DNA of 18,770 nucleotides from Desulfovibrio sp. UBA6121 (GTDB taxonomy: Bacteria > Desulfobacterota > Desulfovibrionia > Desulfovibrionales > Desulfovibrionaceae): contig DIVX01000009.1 of the NCBI GenBank assembly GCA_002422505.1, positions 1 to 18,770 on the forward strand. The letters are read 5' to 3'. Positions 1 to 7,976 of the stretch are shown piece after piece (position 1 is the stretch's first letter; each line of letters begins with the position of its first letter). The notes below the pieces were generated by a model, which worked only from the letters and a program-made list of their open reading frames with translations, ran no database searches and was not told the DNA's origin. The position numbers and the translations under genes are program-made.

Positions 1-1273
1 TGCAGTAGCCCACGGCCAGCTCGCTTTTGTTGCCGGTGGTCAAAAGCAGCGCGCCGGTCTTGTTGGAAAGGGCCATAAGCAGGTTGCCGCGCAGGCGCGA
101 CTGGATGTTTTCCTCGGTGGTGTCGGGGGCAAGGCCGGCGAAGCTTTCCGCCAGGGAGGCGTCGAAGGCGCGCATGAGCGGCTCGATGGGGATGGTGCGC
201 GTGGGCATGCCCAGGTTGCGCGCCAGGGCCAGGGAGTCGCTTATGCTGCCCTGGCTGGACCAGGGCGAGGGCATGAGCACGCCGAGCACGTTTTGCGGGC
301 CCAGGGCCTTTGCCGCCACGGCGGCCACCACGGCGGAGTCTATGCCGCCGGAGAGGCCCAGCAGGGCCTTTTTGAAGCCGCACTTGGCGAGATAGTCGCG
401 CGTGCCAAGCACCAGGGCGCGCCAGGTTTCGGCGGGCGCGCTCAGGTCTTCCTCCGGCGCCGGGGCGGCGGCGGGGGCGAAGAGCTCGGCCACCACGATA
501 TCTTCTGCGAAGCTGGCGGCGCGGACGCAGAGCGCGCCGTGCGCGTCGTACAGGGCGCTGCGGCCGTCGAACACCAACTCGTCGTTGCCGCCCACCTGAT
601 TGCAATAGGCCAGGGGTAGGCCGCGCTTTTGGGCTATGGACGAGAGCATGTCGTGCCGCAGGCTTTGCTTGCGCAGGCTGAAGGGCGAGGCGGAAAGGTT
701 GATGAGCGCCTGGGCTCCGGCGGCCACGGCGGCCTCCACGGGGTCCACGGGGTACAGCCGATGCGGCCAGTAGTCCTTGTCGTTCCAGAGATCCTCGCAA
801 ATGGTGACTGCGAGCTTTACGCCCCGGTACTGCATGACTGCCGCGCCGCCGGGGGGCGAGGGCTCAAAGTAGCGGGCTTCGTCGAAAACATCGTAGGTGG
901 GCAGCAGGGCCTTGCGGAAGCTGCGCACGATGCGCCCGCCCTCGCACCACAGGGCGGCGTTGAACAGCGCCTTGCCCTGGCCCGAGGCGTTGATCTCCGG
1001 GCAGCCCAGGATAAGGGCCGGGCCGCCGGGAAAGGCCGCGTGCAGGCGTTTTGCCAGGGCCCCGGCCTCGGCCCAGGCGGCTTGGGCAAAGCCCTTGTAC
1101 AGCAGCATGTCGCGCGGGGGGTAGCCGGTCAGGGCCAGTTCCGGGGTGACGCAGAGCTCTGCCCCGGCGTTCGGGCCGGGGGCGATGGCGCGGGCGTAGG
1201 CGGCCTCCACGCGCGCCGCGTTGCCCGGCAAGTCGCCCACCTTGGGGTTCAGCTGGAGCAGGCCGATGCGCAT
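1..1273 (-). CDS. nadE: Glutamine-dependent NAD+ synthetase, 3' end cut by window edge
   Basis: This enzyme makes NAD+ from nicotinate adenine dinucleotide, ATP and glutamine in the cytoplasm. The visible 424 codons hold an N-terminal nitrilase-type glutaminase domain, starting MRIGLLQLNP. Its Glu-Lys-Cys triad is readable: E45 in TPELALTGYPP, the Lys in FRKALLPTYDVFDE, and the Cys in VTICEDLWND. The C-terminal synthetase domain has the ATP-pyrophosphatase loop LSGGIDSA and ends at TTGNKSELAVGYC, a conserved stretch, where the window stops. Family members are about 540-560 residues, so roughly a quarter is missing. The start is set by AGGAGG at 1278-1283, five bases before the ATG. It is the third gene of a tight minus-strand run, 23 bases after the glycosyltransferase stop. 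The identification is firm. Confidence 0.95.
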   Translation of the reverse strand, partial: MRIGLLQLNPKVGDLPGNAARVEAAYARAIAPGPNAGAELCVTPELALTGYPPRDMLLYKGFAQAAWAEAGALAKRLHAAFPGGPALILGCPEINASGQGKALFNAALWCEGGRIVRSFRKALLPTYDVFDEARYFEPSPPGGAAVMQYRGVKLAVTICEDLWNDKDYWPHRLYPVDPVEAAVAAGAQALINLSASPFSLRKQSLRHDMLSSIAQKRGLPLAYCNQVGGNDELVFDGRSALYDAHGALCVRAASFAEDIVVAELFAPAAAPAPEEDLSAPAETWRALVLGTRDYLAKCGFKKALLGLSGGIDSAVVAAVAAKALGPQNVLGVLMPSPWSSQGSISDSLALARNLGMPTRTIPIEPLMRAFDASLAESFAGLAPDTTEENIQSRLRGNLLMALSNKTGALLLTTGNKSELAVGYC

Positions 1274-1296
1274 GCGTGCCTCCTGGCGGGGGGGGG

Positions 1297-2310
1297 CTAG
1301 TTCGCGCCCTTGCGGCCAGGGGCTGGGGCGCGGCTGGTCACAATCTCGCGCACCTTGAAGGGCATGGCTCCGCTCACGGCGTCGTGGGTGTTTGCCAGCA
1401 CCTCCAGAATCAGCCCGGTGCTCATGAAGCCCAGGGACGAAAGGTAGAGCAGCACCGCGCCCAGAAAGGGCGGCCGGGTGCCCATGTGCACGCCCAGGAA
1501 GAGCTTCTCGTACAAAATCCAGCACATGGTCAGGCTGGCCACCAAAAACATCCACAGGCTGATGCGGCCAAAGAGATACACGGGCCGCTGCTTGAAGGAA
1601 TTTTGGAACCACAACAGCACGATGTCGAAAAGCACGTCCACGCTGCGGCCAATGCCGTAATGGCTTTTGCCCGCAAAGCGCGGCGGCGCGCTGGTGGGCA
1701 CCTCGCACACCGCGCCGCCCAGGCCGTACACCAAGGCCGGAATGAGCCTGTGCTGGCCTTCGCGCAGCTTGAGCCCGCGCGCCACTTCGCCTTTGATGAC
1801 CGACAGGCCGCCCATGTCGTGGATGTCGCACTTGCTGGTGGCGCGCATGAGGTAATTGGCGATGAGGCTGGGGATGCGGCGCAGCACCAGGGATTCCTGG
1901 CGTCTTTGGCGCATGCCCTTCACCAGGTCGTAGCCTTCGCGGATCTTCTCCACCAGCTTGGGCACCTCTTCGGGCGGGTGCTGCAGGTCGCCGTCCATGA
2001 TGACCACATAGCGCCCGCAGGAGTGCTGGATGCCCGCGTAGATGGCGGTGCACTGGCCCCGATTGCGCGCCAAAAACACGCCCACCAGGTTGGGGTCGGC
2101 GGCGGAGAGCTCGCGGATGATCTGCGGCGTGGAGTCTGTGCTGCCATCGTTCACCAGGATGATTTCGTGGCTGACGCCCATGCCGTGGAGCACGGCGCTC
2201 ATGCGGCGGTGGTATTCGCGCACGCAGAGCTCCTCGTTGTGCATGGGGGTGACGATGCTCACCTCCACGGGGAATGCTTTCTGGGCGCTTGTTGCGGCTG
2301 CTGCGTGCAT
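1297..2310 (-). CDS. Family 2 glycosyltransferase, polyprenyl-phosphate type (GtrB/ArnC/DPM1-like)
   Basis: This is a 337-residue inner-membrane glycosyltransferase that probably moves a sugar from a nucleotide donor to a polyprenyl phosphate. The GT-A domain starts after a short Ala-rich leader with VSIVTPMHNEE (about 17-27). It continues with VNDGSTDS (53-60) and the metal-binding DGD (106-108, in VIMDGDLQHPPEE), and ends at the GKSHYGIGRSVDVLFD region (about 214-229), typical of dolichyl-phosphate mannose synthase-like enzymes. Two hydrophobic helices follow (about 250-273 and 281-305), as in GtrB and ArnC. The ATG has AAGGAAG a few bases upstream. It lies 34 bases after a YdjC-type deacetylase and 23 bases before nadE. 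The sugar is unknown. An aminoarabinose-like or O-antigen glucosyl role is possible, but no flippase or final transferase is in the window. Confidence 0.88.
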   Translation of the reverse strand: MHAAAATSAQKAFPVEVSIVTPMHNEELCVREYHRRMSAVLHGMGVSHEIILVNDGSTDSTPQIIRELSAADPNLVGVFLARNRGQCTAIYAGIQHSCGRYVVIMDGDLQHPPEEVPKLVEKIREGYDLVKGMRQRRQESLVLRRIPSLIANYLMRATSKCDIHDMGGLSVIKGEVARGLKLREGQHRLIPALVYGLGGAVCEVPTSAPPRFAGKSHYGIGRSVDVLFDIVLLWFQNSFKQRPVYLFGRISLWMFLVASLTMCWILYEKLFLGVHMGTRPPFLGAVLLYLSSLGFMSTGLILEVLANTHDAVSGAMPFKVREIVTSRAPAPGRKGAN

Positions 2311-2344
2311 GAAACTTCCTTGCGGTTCTTTTGAAATGCTCGGC

Positions 2345-3220
2345 CTAGCGCCGGTTTCTTGTGGCCGGGTCCAGTTGGCCGTAGTGGGCCAGGCTTGCCC
2401 CGGCCTCTTGCAGCACCTGCTCCCAGCCTTGGGCGGCCAGGGCGTCGCGCTCGGCCAGCCATTGCCCGGCGATGCGCATGGGGCCGTACTCCGGCGGCAG
2501 GGGCGGATCGCCCGGCAGGGGCGCGCCGGGGTGGCACACCAGCTCCAGCACGTCGGGCCGCACCCGCTTCATATACTCGGCAAGGCGTCCCGGCAACAGG
2601 GCGGGGCCTTGGTCGGCCACGCCGAACACGCTGTGCGGATGCGCCACGCCTGCCGCGCCCGGCAGCTGGTGCGCAAGGGCGAAGGTGTTCAAGATGCGCG
2701 CGCGCACGCCCCCTTTGTCCCAGCGGGAGTACGCCACGCGCTCCACCGGCCTGCGCACCCAGCCAATGCCGAAGCGCACGGCCACGCGGCAGGCGGTTTC
2801 GAACAGGCCCGGCCAAACGTGGATGTGCTTTTCGGAATCCAGGTGCGTGGGCCGCACGCCAAGCTCCAGGGCGCGCTCCACCTGGCGCGTCCACTCGCGT
2901 TCCACGTCGGTGGGGGTAAAGGCGCGGGTAAGGTAGCGTTTGAAGAGCGCCACGTAGTCGCCCAGGAACAGGCCGTCGGGGCGCAGAAGACCGGGAATTT
3001 CGTGGGCCGGGCTTTCCGGCCTGCCGCGCAGAATGTTCAGGTGCACGCCGATGCCGATGGAGCCCGCGCTGGTGCTGGAAAGCTTGGCGGCGGCGGCGGC
3101 GTCTGGTCCGTTGACCAGCAGCGTGGCCGAGGTGACGCGGGAGAGCCCGGCAAGGTCCTCCACGGCGCGGCGCACCGCAGGGTGCAGGCCCAGGTCATCC
3201 ACATTTACGACTACACGCAT
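2345..3220 (-). CDS. ChbG/HpnK (YdjC) family carbohydrate deacetylase
   Basis: This 291-residue protein belongs to the YdjC-like metal-dependent deacetylases, which remove N-acetyl groups from amino sugars (ChbG on chitooligosaccharides) or act in hopanoid side-chain synthesis (HpnK). The family metal site is visible: the DD pair at 8-9 in VNVDDLG, His60 in GVHLN, and His126 in THLDSEKHIHVWP. LVCHPGAPLPG near 228-237 is the usual C-terminal motif. There is no signal peptide, so it should be cytoplasmic. The ATG at 3220 has only a weak GGGG-type ribosome site but gives exactly the family N-terminus. It is the first gene of a run with the glycosyltransferase and nadE. A role in trimming a lipid-linked or nucleotide amino sugar is inferred from that neighbour. 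No hopanoid genes are visible, so HpnK is only one option. Confidence 0.87.
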   Translation of the reverse strand: MRVVVNVDDLGLHPAVRRAVEDLAGLSRVTSATLLVNGPDAAAAAKLSSTSAGSIGIGVHLNILRGRPESPAHEIPGLLRPDGLFLGDYVALFKRYLTRAFTPTDVEREWTRQVERALELGVRPTHLDSEKHIHVWPGLFETACRVAVRFGIGWVRRPVERVAYSRWDKGGVRARILNTFALAHQLPGAAGVAHPHSVFGVADQGPALLPGRLAEYMKRVRPDVLELVCHPGAPLPGDPPLPPEYGPMRIAGQWLAERDALAAQGWEQVLQEAGASLAHYGQLDPATRNRR

Positions 3221-3417
3221 GGCCCCATGCTACGCCCTGGCGGGCGGAAGGTCAAAGCCCTGGGGCCGGGGCGCGGGCCGAATTTCCTTCGGAGCAAGAC
3301 GGGCAGGGGGTTTCCGGCATTTTTCTCTGGCAAACTCTTGCATGGTGCGATAGAAACGCACAAAATGGAGATCACGCCGCTTGGACCCCCCGTCCGGCGG
3401 AGAACAGGAGGAATCTC
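3221..3417. promoter_or_regulatory. Divergent intergenic region between the deacetylase and CBS-ACT genes
   Basis: This 197-base gap separates a minus-strand and a plus-strand gene, so it must serve both directions unless the leftward genes are read from elsewhere. The best plus-strand candidate is TTGCAT at 3338-3343, then 17 bases, then CAAAAT at 3361-3366. Each hexamer matches only about four of six sigma-70 consensus positions. The AGGAGG immediately before the CBS-ACT start is strong. I could not pick a convincing promoter for the leftward direction. Confidence 0.3.
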
Positions 3418-4068
3418 ATGCTCATCGAGAACTGGATGACCAAGGATGTCGTTAGCGGCACTCCTGAAATGTCCATGATGAAGGCGTCCAAGATCATGAA
3501 GGAGAAGGGCGTGGGCCGTCTGCCGGTGGTCAACGAGGCCGGCGTGCTGGTTGGCCTGGTTTCCGACCGGGACATCAAGGAGGCCTCTCCCTCCAAGGCG
3601 ACCACCCTGGACATGCACGAGCTGTACTACCTGCTCTCCGAGGTGAAGCTCAAGGACATCATGACCAAGAAGGTCATGACCATCAAGAAGGGCGAAACGG
3701 TGGAGCGCGCCGCGCAACTTATGCTTGAGAACAACATCGGCGGCATGCCGGTGGTGGATGAGGGCAACAAGGTCATCGGCATGGTGACCGACTCCGACAT
3801 CTTCAAGGTGCTGGTGCGCATTACCGGCGTTATGGAAGGCGGGGTGCAGATTGGCGTGCGGCTGCCGAACAAGCCCGGCGGCATGGTGCCCGTGCTGGAC
3901 TACCTGAAGGACAACGGCGCGCGGCTTATGAGCCTGCTTACCTCCTGCGAGCCTGCGGAAGTGGGCATGCGCGACGTGTACATCCGCATCCGCGACATGG
4001 ACAAGAGCGCGCTGAACAAGCTCAAGGCCGGGATGCACGAGAAGTTCGACATGATCTACTGGGTGTAG
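3418..4068 (+). CDS. CBS-pair protein with C-terminal ACT-like domain (AcuB-like)
   Basis: This is a 216-residue cytoplasmic regulatory protein. CBS domain 1 spans about 1-55 (MLIENWMTKDVVSG to GLVSDRDIKEA). CBS domain 2 spans about 78-132 (LKDIMTKKVMTIKK to GMVTDSDIFKVL). An ACT-like domain fills about 140-216 (VQIGVRLPNKPGGMVPVLDYL and later). CBS pairs bind adenine nucleotides and ACT domains bind amino acids or other small ligands, so it is a likely energy or ligand sensor; its partner is unknown. The start is well supported by AGGAGG about seven bases before the ATG. It is a single-gene transcription unit, the only plus-strand gene here, and ends in an intrinsic terminator. It converges with the KAP NTPase gene. 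Confidence 0.9.
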   Translation: MLIENWMTKDVVSGTPEMSMMKASKIMKEKGVGRLPVVNEAGVLVGLVSDRDIKEASPSKATTLDMHELYYLLSEVKLKDIMTKKVMTIKKGETVERAAQLMLENNIGGMPVVDEGNKVIGMVTDSDIFKVLVRITGVMEGGVQIGVRLPNKPGGMVPVLDYLKDNGARLMSLLTSCEPAEVGMRDVYIRIRDMDKSALNKLKAGMHEKFDMIYWV

Positions 4069-4108
4069 TCCCAGACAAGGATTTCGGGACAGGGGGTTTT
4101 ACCCCAGG

Positions 4109-4139
4109 GGCCGGGGGGTTGCAGCTCCCGGCCTTTTTT
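4109..4139 (+). terminator. Rho-independent terminator of the CBS-ACT gene
   Basis: GGCCGGG at 4109-4115 pairs with CCCGGCC at 4127-4133, with an 11-base loop, and six T follow directly (4134-4139). It starts 40 bases after the CBS-ACT stop codon. A smaller hairpin, GGGGT (4093-4097) with ACCCC (4101-4105), lies just before it. Read leftward, neither hairpin is followed by a T run, so the convergent KAP gene gets no classical terminator from this site. Confidence 0.85.
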
Positions 4140-4160
4140 ATTTGGGGCGGGGAAGCGGGT

Positions 4161-6365
4161 TTAATCAGCTTCTGACTTTGTTTGTGATGCTTTAGCTTGC
4201 CTTTGATTGTAAGCAACTATGAATTGTTCAGCTAGACGTTGTTCAAGAGGCGTGCTGTCCTCATGGTAAAATTTCGGATTAGCGAAATCACCTGGGCAAG
4301 ATCGACGAACAAAGTCGGCCAGGACATCCACGTCGATAATGGAGTCTATGCTGTTGAGCTGCTCCAAACCGAATTCACCAACATGAGGAAGTGCTTGCCC
4401 AAAAGTGTGACTCATAGGGGCTTGTGTTTGTAAAAATTTAGCGACTTGGCTGGTGTCACTCGAAAACACCCTAATGAGATGACTTTGTACAGCCTCACGC
4501 CCTTCAGCTCTTCGCCATTCATACAACAAAGAGTCCTCTTGCTGGCAACCAATGTCAAAGAGAGGTGCTCCATCTTCCGCATACACTTTTATGCGCTCAA
4601 CAAGCGTTTTCCGGAGATCTGCATGTTCCGCTGCTGACAAGGTGTTTTTGTCTTGGCCTTCAGGTTTGTCCGTTGTGTAGAGCCAACGGAAGCATTCTGC
4701 TCCAAACCAAATTGGGTCTGCCACACCAACGATCTGCCTAGCGACAGAGATACGGACTGTTCTATCGGCAATTCTTCGCAGCAGGTGCGATATAAGAATT
4801 GCAGCCTGAGAAGGAGGGTCTGCAAAATGGAACATCGATTGCGGGTTGGGGAGAAGTCGGCCAAACTTTGCCAGACTGAGTGCAATGATTTCTGCGGGTA
4901 TCTCGGAGATTGACGTCTCGATAATACGCAATTTTTCAATCACTCGTTTTGCTTTTGTGTTTGTGATGTTTTTTCGTAGCCACTCTTGCACAGCCTCGGT
5001 GTCTTTGTCTGCAGCAGAGTCGACTAAAATTGTAAGCTCCGAATCAGGAATATCCGCGAGAGAGATTGAATATGAAAAATACCGGGAGCAATATGTGGGA
5101 GCGCAGATTCGTTTCTCTTTAGTCCAGGCAAGAACGGAATCCTGTCCGTAAAGCATGTTTCCATAAATCCCTGCAAGGCGTGGAAAAATATATTTAAGTA
5201 ACCTTTTTACAGATTCACGCTCGTCTATTGTCAGCCCATCGAGAGCATTATCAAGCAAGAGTTTCGAGCACGGCATCTCTTCTGAATGCGTTAGTACTCG
5301 ATCGCTAACACCAGAAAAGTCATCCTGATTGCTGCTTACAATGCTATAAATTTCAGGAAAAAATATTCGAAGCGATTCTATGAGTAAAAGGTCTACGGGA
5401 TTTACTTCGCCAACTAGCATTGGGAAGGCGAACAAAAGACAGTTCCCGTATCGTTTGGCAGCCCTTGGCGTCTGGAGTCGAATACTTGCGCCGCTATCGA
5501 AACTTGTTATAAAGTCATTAACTTGTTCCCTGCTCAACTCAACTTTGCTTGAAGATAACGCTAAATCAACGTGCTTAAAGCAAAGAGAGCGCAGGTCTTC
5601 CCTTGCGACAGGTGGAAGCTGCAGTGGTATTTGAACAATCTTCTCTAAAAATGCGCGCCCTGCCGCTTCATCTCCCCCTCCAAATTGTTCGCCGAGGCCT
5701 TTTGCAACGGCAGTTTCATCAAAAAACATCACATAACAGATATTTGGGAAGTCGGCACACGCCTTAATTAGCCGAAACAGCGTTTGGGTTTCGTGTTTGT
5801 CAAGTCTGTCAATGTCGTCAATCATGACAACAGTTCGAGTTTTCGCATTCCTTAAATGTTCAGTGATTCGCGATCGCAATTCTTCCAGGCCGCAGGACTT
5901 CCCGTCTTTAGCGACTTTTTCTAACTGTGACAGTAGGTCATCTAACGTGTTTGCTTGCGGGAAGAAAAAACTTATTATCTTCGTTAGCCACCTGAAACAT
6001 TTTATGAGCCCGCTCGCCTTGCTCTTCACAATCTCCAATCGCGTAGAGAGAGAAGCACCAATTGCTTCTGCCAACAATGAAACAAACCCACGAAACAGAC
6101 TCTCATCATCCGTGAGCCGCCACGGACTAAATTGACGAACAATGACAGCGTCGCAGGATTCGAGTGACGTGCACAATAGATTTAAGACAGAGGTTTTCCC
6201 ATAGCCCCATGGGCCGTGTACGCCTATAGTAACGCATGAATTGTTCGGAAGAGTTAGAATTACCTGTTTGATCTGCGTGATGAACGCGGATCTATTCAAA
6301 CAGTCGTCATCAGTGTTTGTTAGGGGGGAGTCTGTATAGCACTCGGGCTGCTCAACCTCAGGCAT
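4161..6365 (-). CDS. KAP-family P-loop NTPase, AT-richer and probably horizontally acquired
   Basis: This 734-residue protein has KAP NTPase hallmarks. Walker A is GPWGYGKTS (51-59), QFSPWRL is at 79-84, Walker B is VVMIDDIDRLD (179-189), and YVMFFDE follows (about 211-217). Bacterial KAP proteins include PifA, the F-plasmid protein that excludes phage T7, and QatA of the Qat defence system. They often carry transmembrane helices between Walker A and B; here only one short hydrophobic patch is seen (about 119-136), so it may be soluble or weakly membrane-associated. The long C-terminal part (about 300-734) matches nothing I recognise. Base composition is clearly lower in G+C than the flanks (roughly mid-40s percent by eye), a sign of transfer. 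GGAG lies about eight bases before the ATG. Only 33 bases separate it from the regulator upstream, so it may ride on that transcript. Confidence 0.85.
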   Translation of the reverse strand: MPEVEQPECYTDSPLTNTDDDCLNRSAFITQIKQVILTLPNNSCVTIGVHGPWGYGKTSVLNLLCTSLESCDAVIVRQFSPWRLTDDESLFRGFVSLLAEAIGASLSTRLEIVKSKASGLIKCFRWLTKIISFFFPQANTLDDLLSQLEKVAKDGKSCGLEELRSRITEHLRNAKTRTVVMIDDIDRLDKHETQTLFRLIKACADFPNICYVMFFDETAVAKGLGEQFGGGDEAAGRAFLEKIVQIPLQLPPVAREDLRSLCFKHVDLALSSSKVELSREQVNDFITSFDSGASIRLQTPRAAKRYGNCLLFAFPMLVGEVNPVDLLLIESLRIFFPEIYSIVSSNQDDFSGVSDRVLTHSEEMPCSKLLLDNALDGLTIDERESVKRLLKYIFPRLAGIYGNMLYGQDSVLAWTKEKRICAPTYCSRYFSYSISLADIPDSELTILVDSAADKDTEAVQEWLRKNITNTKAKRVIEKLRIIETSISEIPAEIIALSLAKFGRLLPNPQSMFHFADPPSQAAILISHLLRRIADRTVRISVARQIVGVADPIWFGAECFRWLYTTDKPEGQDKNTLSAAEHADLRKTLVERIKVYAEDGAPLFDIGCQQEDSLLYEWRRAEGREAVQSHLIRVFSSDTSQVAKFLQTQAPMSHTFGQALPHVGEFGLEQLNSIDSIIDVDVLADFVRRSCPGDFANPKFYHEDSTPLEQRLAEQFIVAYNQRQAKASQTKSEAD

Positions 6366-6398
6366 AAGAAAGCTCCGTGCTAGAAGTTGCTTGCCCCA

Positions 6399-7976
6399 TC
6401 ACTCCGCCATTATCCCGTAGCCCTTCAGCTTACGGTACAGCGAGCTGCGGTCCAGGCCCACGGCCTCGGCCAGTTTGCTGACGTTGCCGCCGAACTCCCG
6501 GAGCTTGGCCTCCAGGAAGCGCGCCTCGAAGGCCGCGCGGGCCTCCTTCAGGTCCAGCGGCCCGGCGGGGAAGCTGCCCGGCAGCAGGCCGTCGGCCAGG
6601 TCGTCGTCCTCCGCCGCCGTGGCCAAGGCGGGCGTTGCGCCCGCAACTGCCGGATACGGTGGCGGATACAACGGCGGATACGGAGCAGTGGCCGCCGCCG
6701 GAGACGCCGTTGCAGCTGCCCCTGCGCCAAACGCTGGCGCGTAGGCCGCGCCGCTGGCCAGCCCTGGCGCCTCGCCCGCGCCCGGGGCGCATACCCGGCA
6801 CAGGGCCAGAATCTCGCGCGGCAGGCGGTCCGGCGTCACCTCGCGCCCGTTCATCATGATGAGCATGCGCTCCACAAAGTTCTTGAGCTCGCGCACGTTG
6901 CCCGGCCACGGATAGCTGGCCAGCAGCGCAAGCGTTTGCGGGGCGAAGGTCGCGCGCTTGCACCCGCCCTTGCGCACCAGCTGGTCCACAAAGTCCTCTA
7001 TGAGCAGCGGGATGTCGCTGGCGCGCTCGCGCAGGGGGGGCACGGTGAGCGGGAACACCTTGAGGCGGTAGTACAAATCCTCGCGGAAGCTGCCCGCGCG
7101 TATCTCCGCCGCCAGATCCTTGTTGGTGGCGGCAATCACCCGCACGTCCACGCTGATGGTCTTGCGTCCGCCAACGTGCTCGAAGCGCTGCTCCTGCAGA
7201 ATGCGCAGAATCTTCGCCTGGGTCTTGAGGCTCATGTCGCCGATTTCGTCCAGAAACAGCGTGCCCTTGTGCGCCAGTTCGAACTTACCCGCCTGGGCCT
7301 TGTCCGCGCCGGTGAAGGCCCCTTTCTCGTGGCCGAACAGCTCGCTTTCGATGAGCTCCTCTGGAATGGCGGCGCAGTTGACCGCCACCAGCGGCTGGCT
7401 GGCGCGGCGGCTTTGGGCGTGCAGCAGCCGCGCGGCAATCTCCTTGCCGGTGCCGTTTTCGCCGGTAATCAGCACCCAGGCGTCGGTGGGGGCCACCTGG
7501 GCTATCATTTCCTTGAGCTCCAGAATGGGGGGGCTTTCGCCGGTGAGCGTGACCTTCTGGTCGCCCAGGCTGTGCCGCAGGGCCAGGTTCTCCTGCTTGA
7601 GCAGCGAAAATTCCAGCGCCTTGCCTGCCGCCAGCAGCACCTTTTCCAGCGAAAGCGGCTTTTCGATGAAGTCGAAGGCCCCGTTCTTTAGCGCCGTCAC
7701 CGCCGTCTCAATGGTGCCGTGGCCGGAAATCATGATGACGGGCAGATCGGGCCGCTCCTGGCGCAGCTGCGCCAACACGGCCAGCCCGTCCTGGCCGGGC
7801 AGCCAGATGTCCAGGAACACGAGGTCCACGCCCTCGCCGTTTTCCAGCAGCTCCAGCCCGGCCTCGCCGCTTTCGGCCTCGACCACGCTGTAGCCTTCGT
7901 CTTCCAGAATGCCCTTGAGCGAAAAGCGGATGCCGGACTCGTCGTCCACCACCAATACGCGTCCGTGCGCGGTCAT
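6399..7976 (-). CDS. NtrX-like sigma-54-dependent response regulator (REC-AAA+-Fis)
   Basis: This 525-residue activator opens sigma-54 promoters when phosphorylated. The receiver domain (1-120) has the acidic pair at 11-12, the phospho-acceptor D56 in VFLDIWLPG and K106 in FDFIEKPLS. The wording of those motifs and of GHGTIETAV is typical of NtrX. The AAA+ domain has Walker A GENGTGKE (172-179), the sigma-54 contact loop GAFTGA (219-224) and Walker B TLFLDEIGDM. An Ala/Pro/Tyr-rich linker (about 397-460) precedes a Fis-type helix-turn-helix (about 495-520, NVSKLAEAVGLDRSSLYRKL). The start at 7976 is chosen because GAGGAGA sits five bases upstream and the ATGA overlaps the HD-GYP gene's stop. 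The frame stays open a further 30 codons upstream, but that part is only out-of-frame HD-GYP sequence. No histidine kinase is visible; the target genes are unknown. Confidence 0.92.
   Translation of the reverse strand: MTAHGRVLVVDDESGIRFSLKGILEDEGYSVVEAESGEAGLELLENGEGVDLVFLDIWLPGQDGLAVLAQLRQERPDLPVIMISGHGTIETAVTALKNGAFDFIEKPLSLEKVLLAAGKALEFSLLKQENLALRHSLGDQKVTLTGESPPILELKEMIAQVAPTDAWVLITGENGTGKEIAARLLHAQSRRASQPLVAVNCAAIPEELIESELFGHEKGAFTGADKAQAGKFELAHKGTLFLDEIGDMSLKTQAKILRILQEQRFEHVGGRKTISVDVRVIAATNKDLAAEIRAGSFREDLYYRLKVFPLTVPPLRERASDIPLLIEDFVDQLVRKGGCKRATFAPQTLALLASYPWPGNVRELKNFVERMLIMMNGREVTPDRLPREILALCRVCAPGAGEAPGLASGAAYAPAFGAGAAATASPAAATAPYPPLYPPPYPAVAGATPALATAAEDDDLADGLLPGSFPAGPLDLKEARAAFEARFLEAKLREFGGNVSKLAEAVGLDRSSLYRKLKGYGIMAE
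6651..6686 (-). repeat. Three 12-bp tandem repeats coding the Pro/Tyr part of the regulator linker
   Basis: CGGATAC recurs at 6651, 6663 and 6675, a strict 12-base period. On the coding strand each unit gives four residues of the YPPx type, producing the stretch YPPLYPPPYP in the linker between the AAA+ and Fis domains. The period is a multiple of three, so loss or gain of a unit keeps the frame. Confidence 0.75.

Noticed and set aside
3328..3342. A TGGCA...TTGCA string resembling a sigma-54 (-24/-12) promoter before the CBS-ACT gene
   Set aside because: The distance between the GG (3329-3330) and GC (3340-3341) pairs is one base shorter than the strict sigma-54 spacing.
1276..3439. Long plus-strand frames (1276-2334 and 2042-3439) opposite the glycosyltransferase and deacetylase genes
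   Set aside because: Both lie antisense to genes with clear family motifs and contain no recognisable domain.
4141..6400. Target-site duplications or an attachment site flanking the KAP gene
   Set aside because: Comparing both edges by eye, I found no direct repeat of useful length, only short GC-rich similarity.
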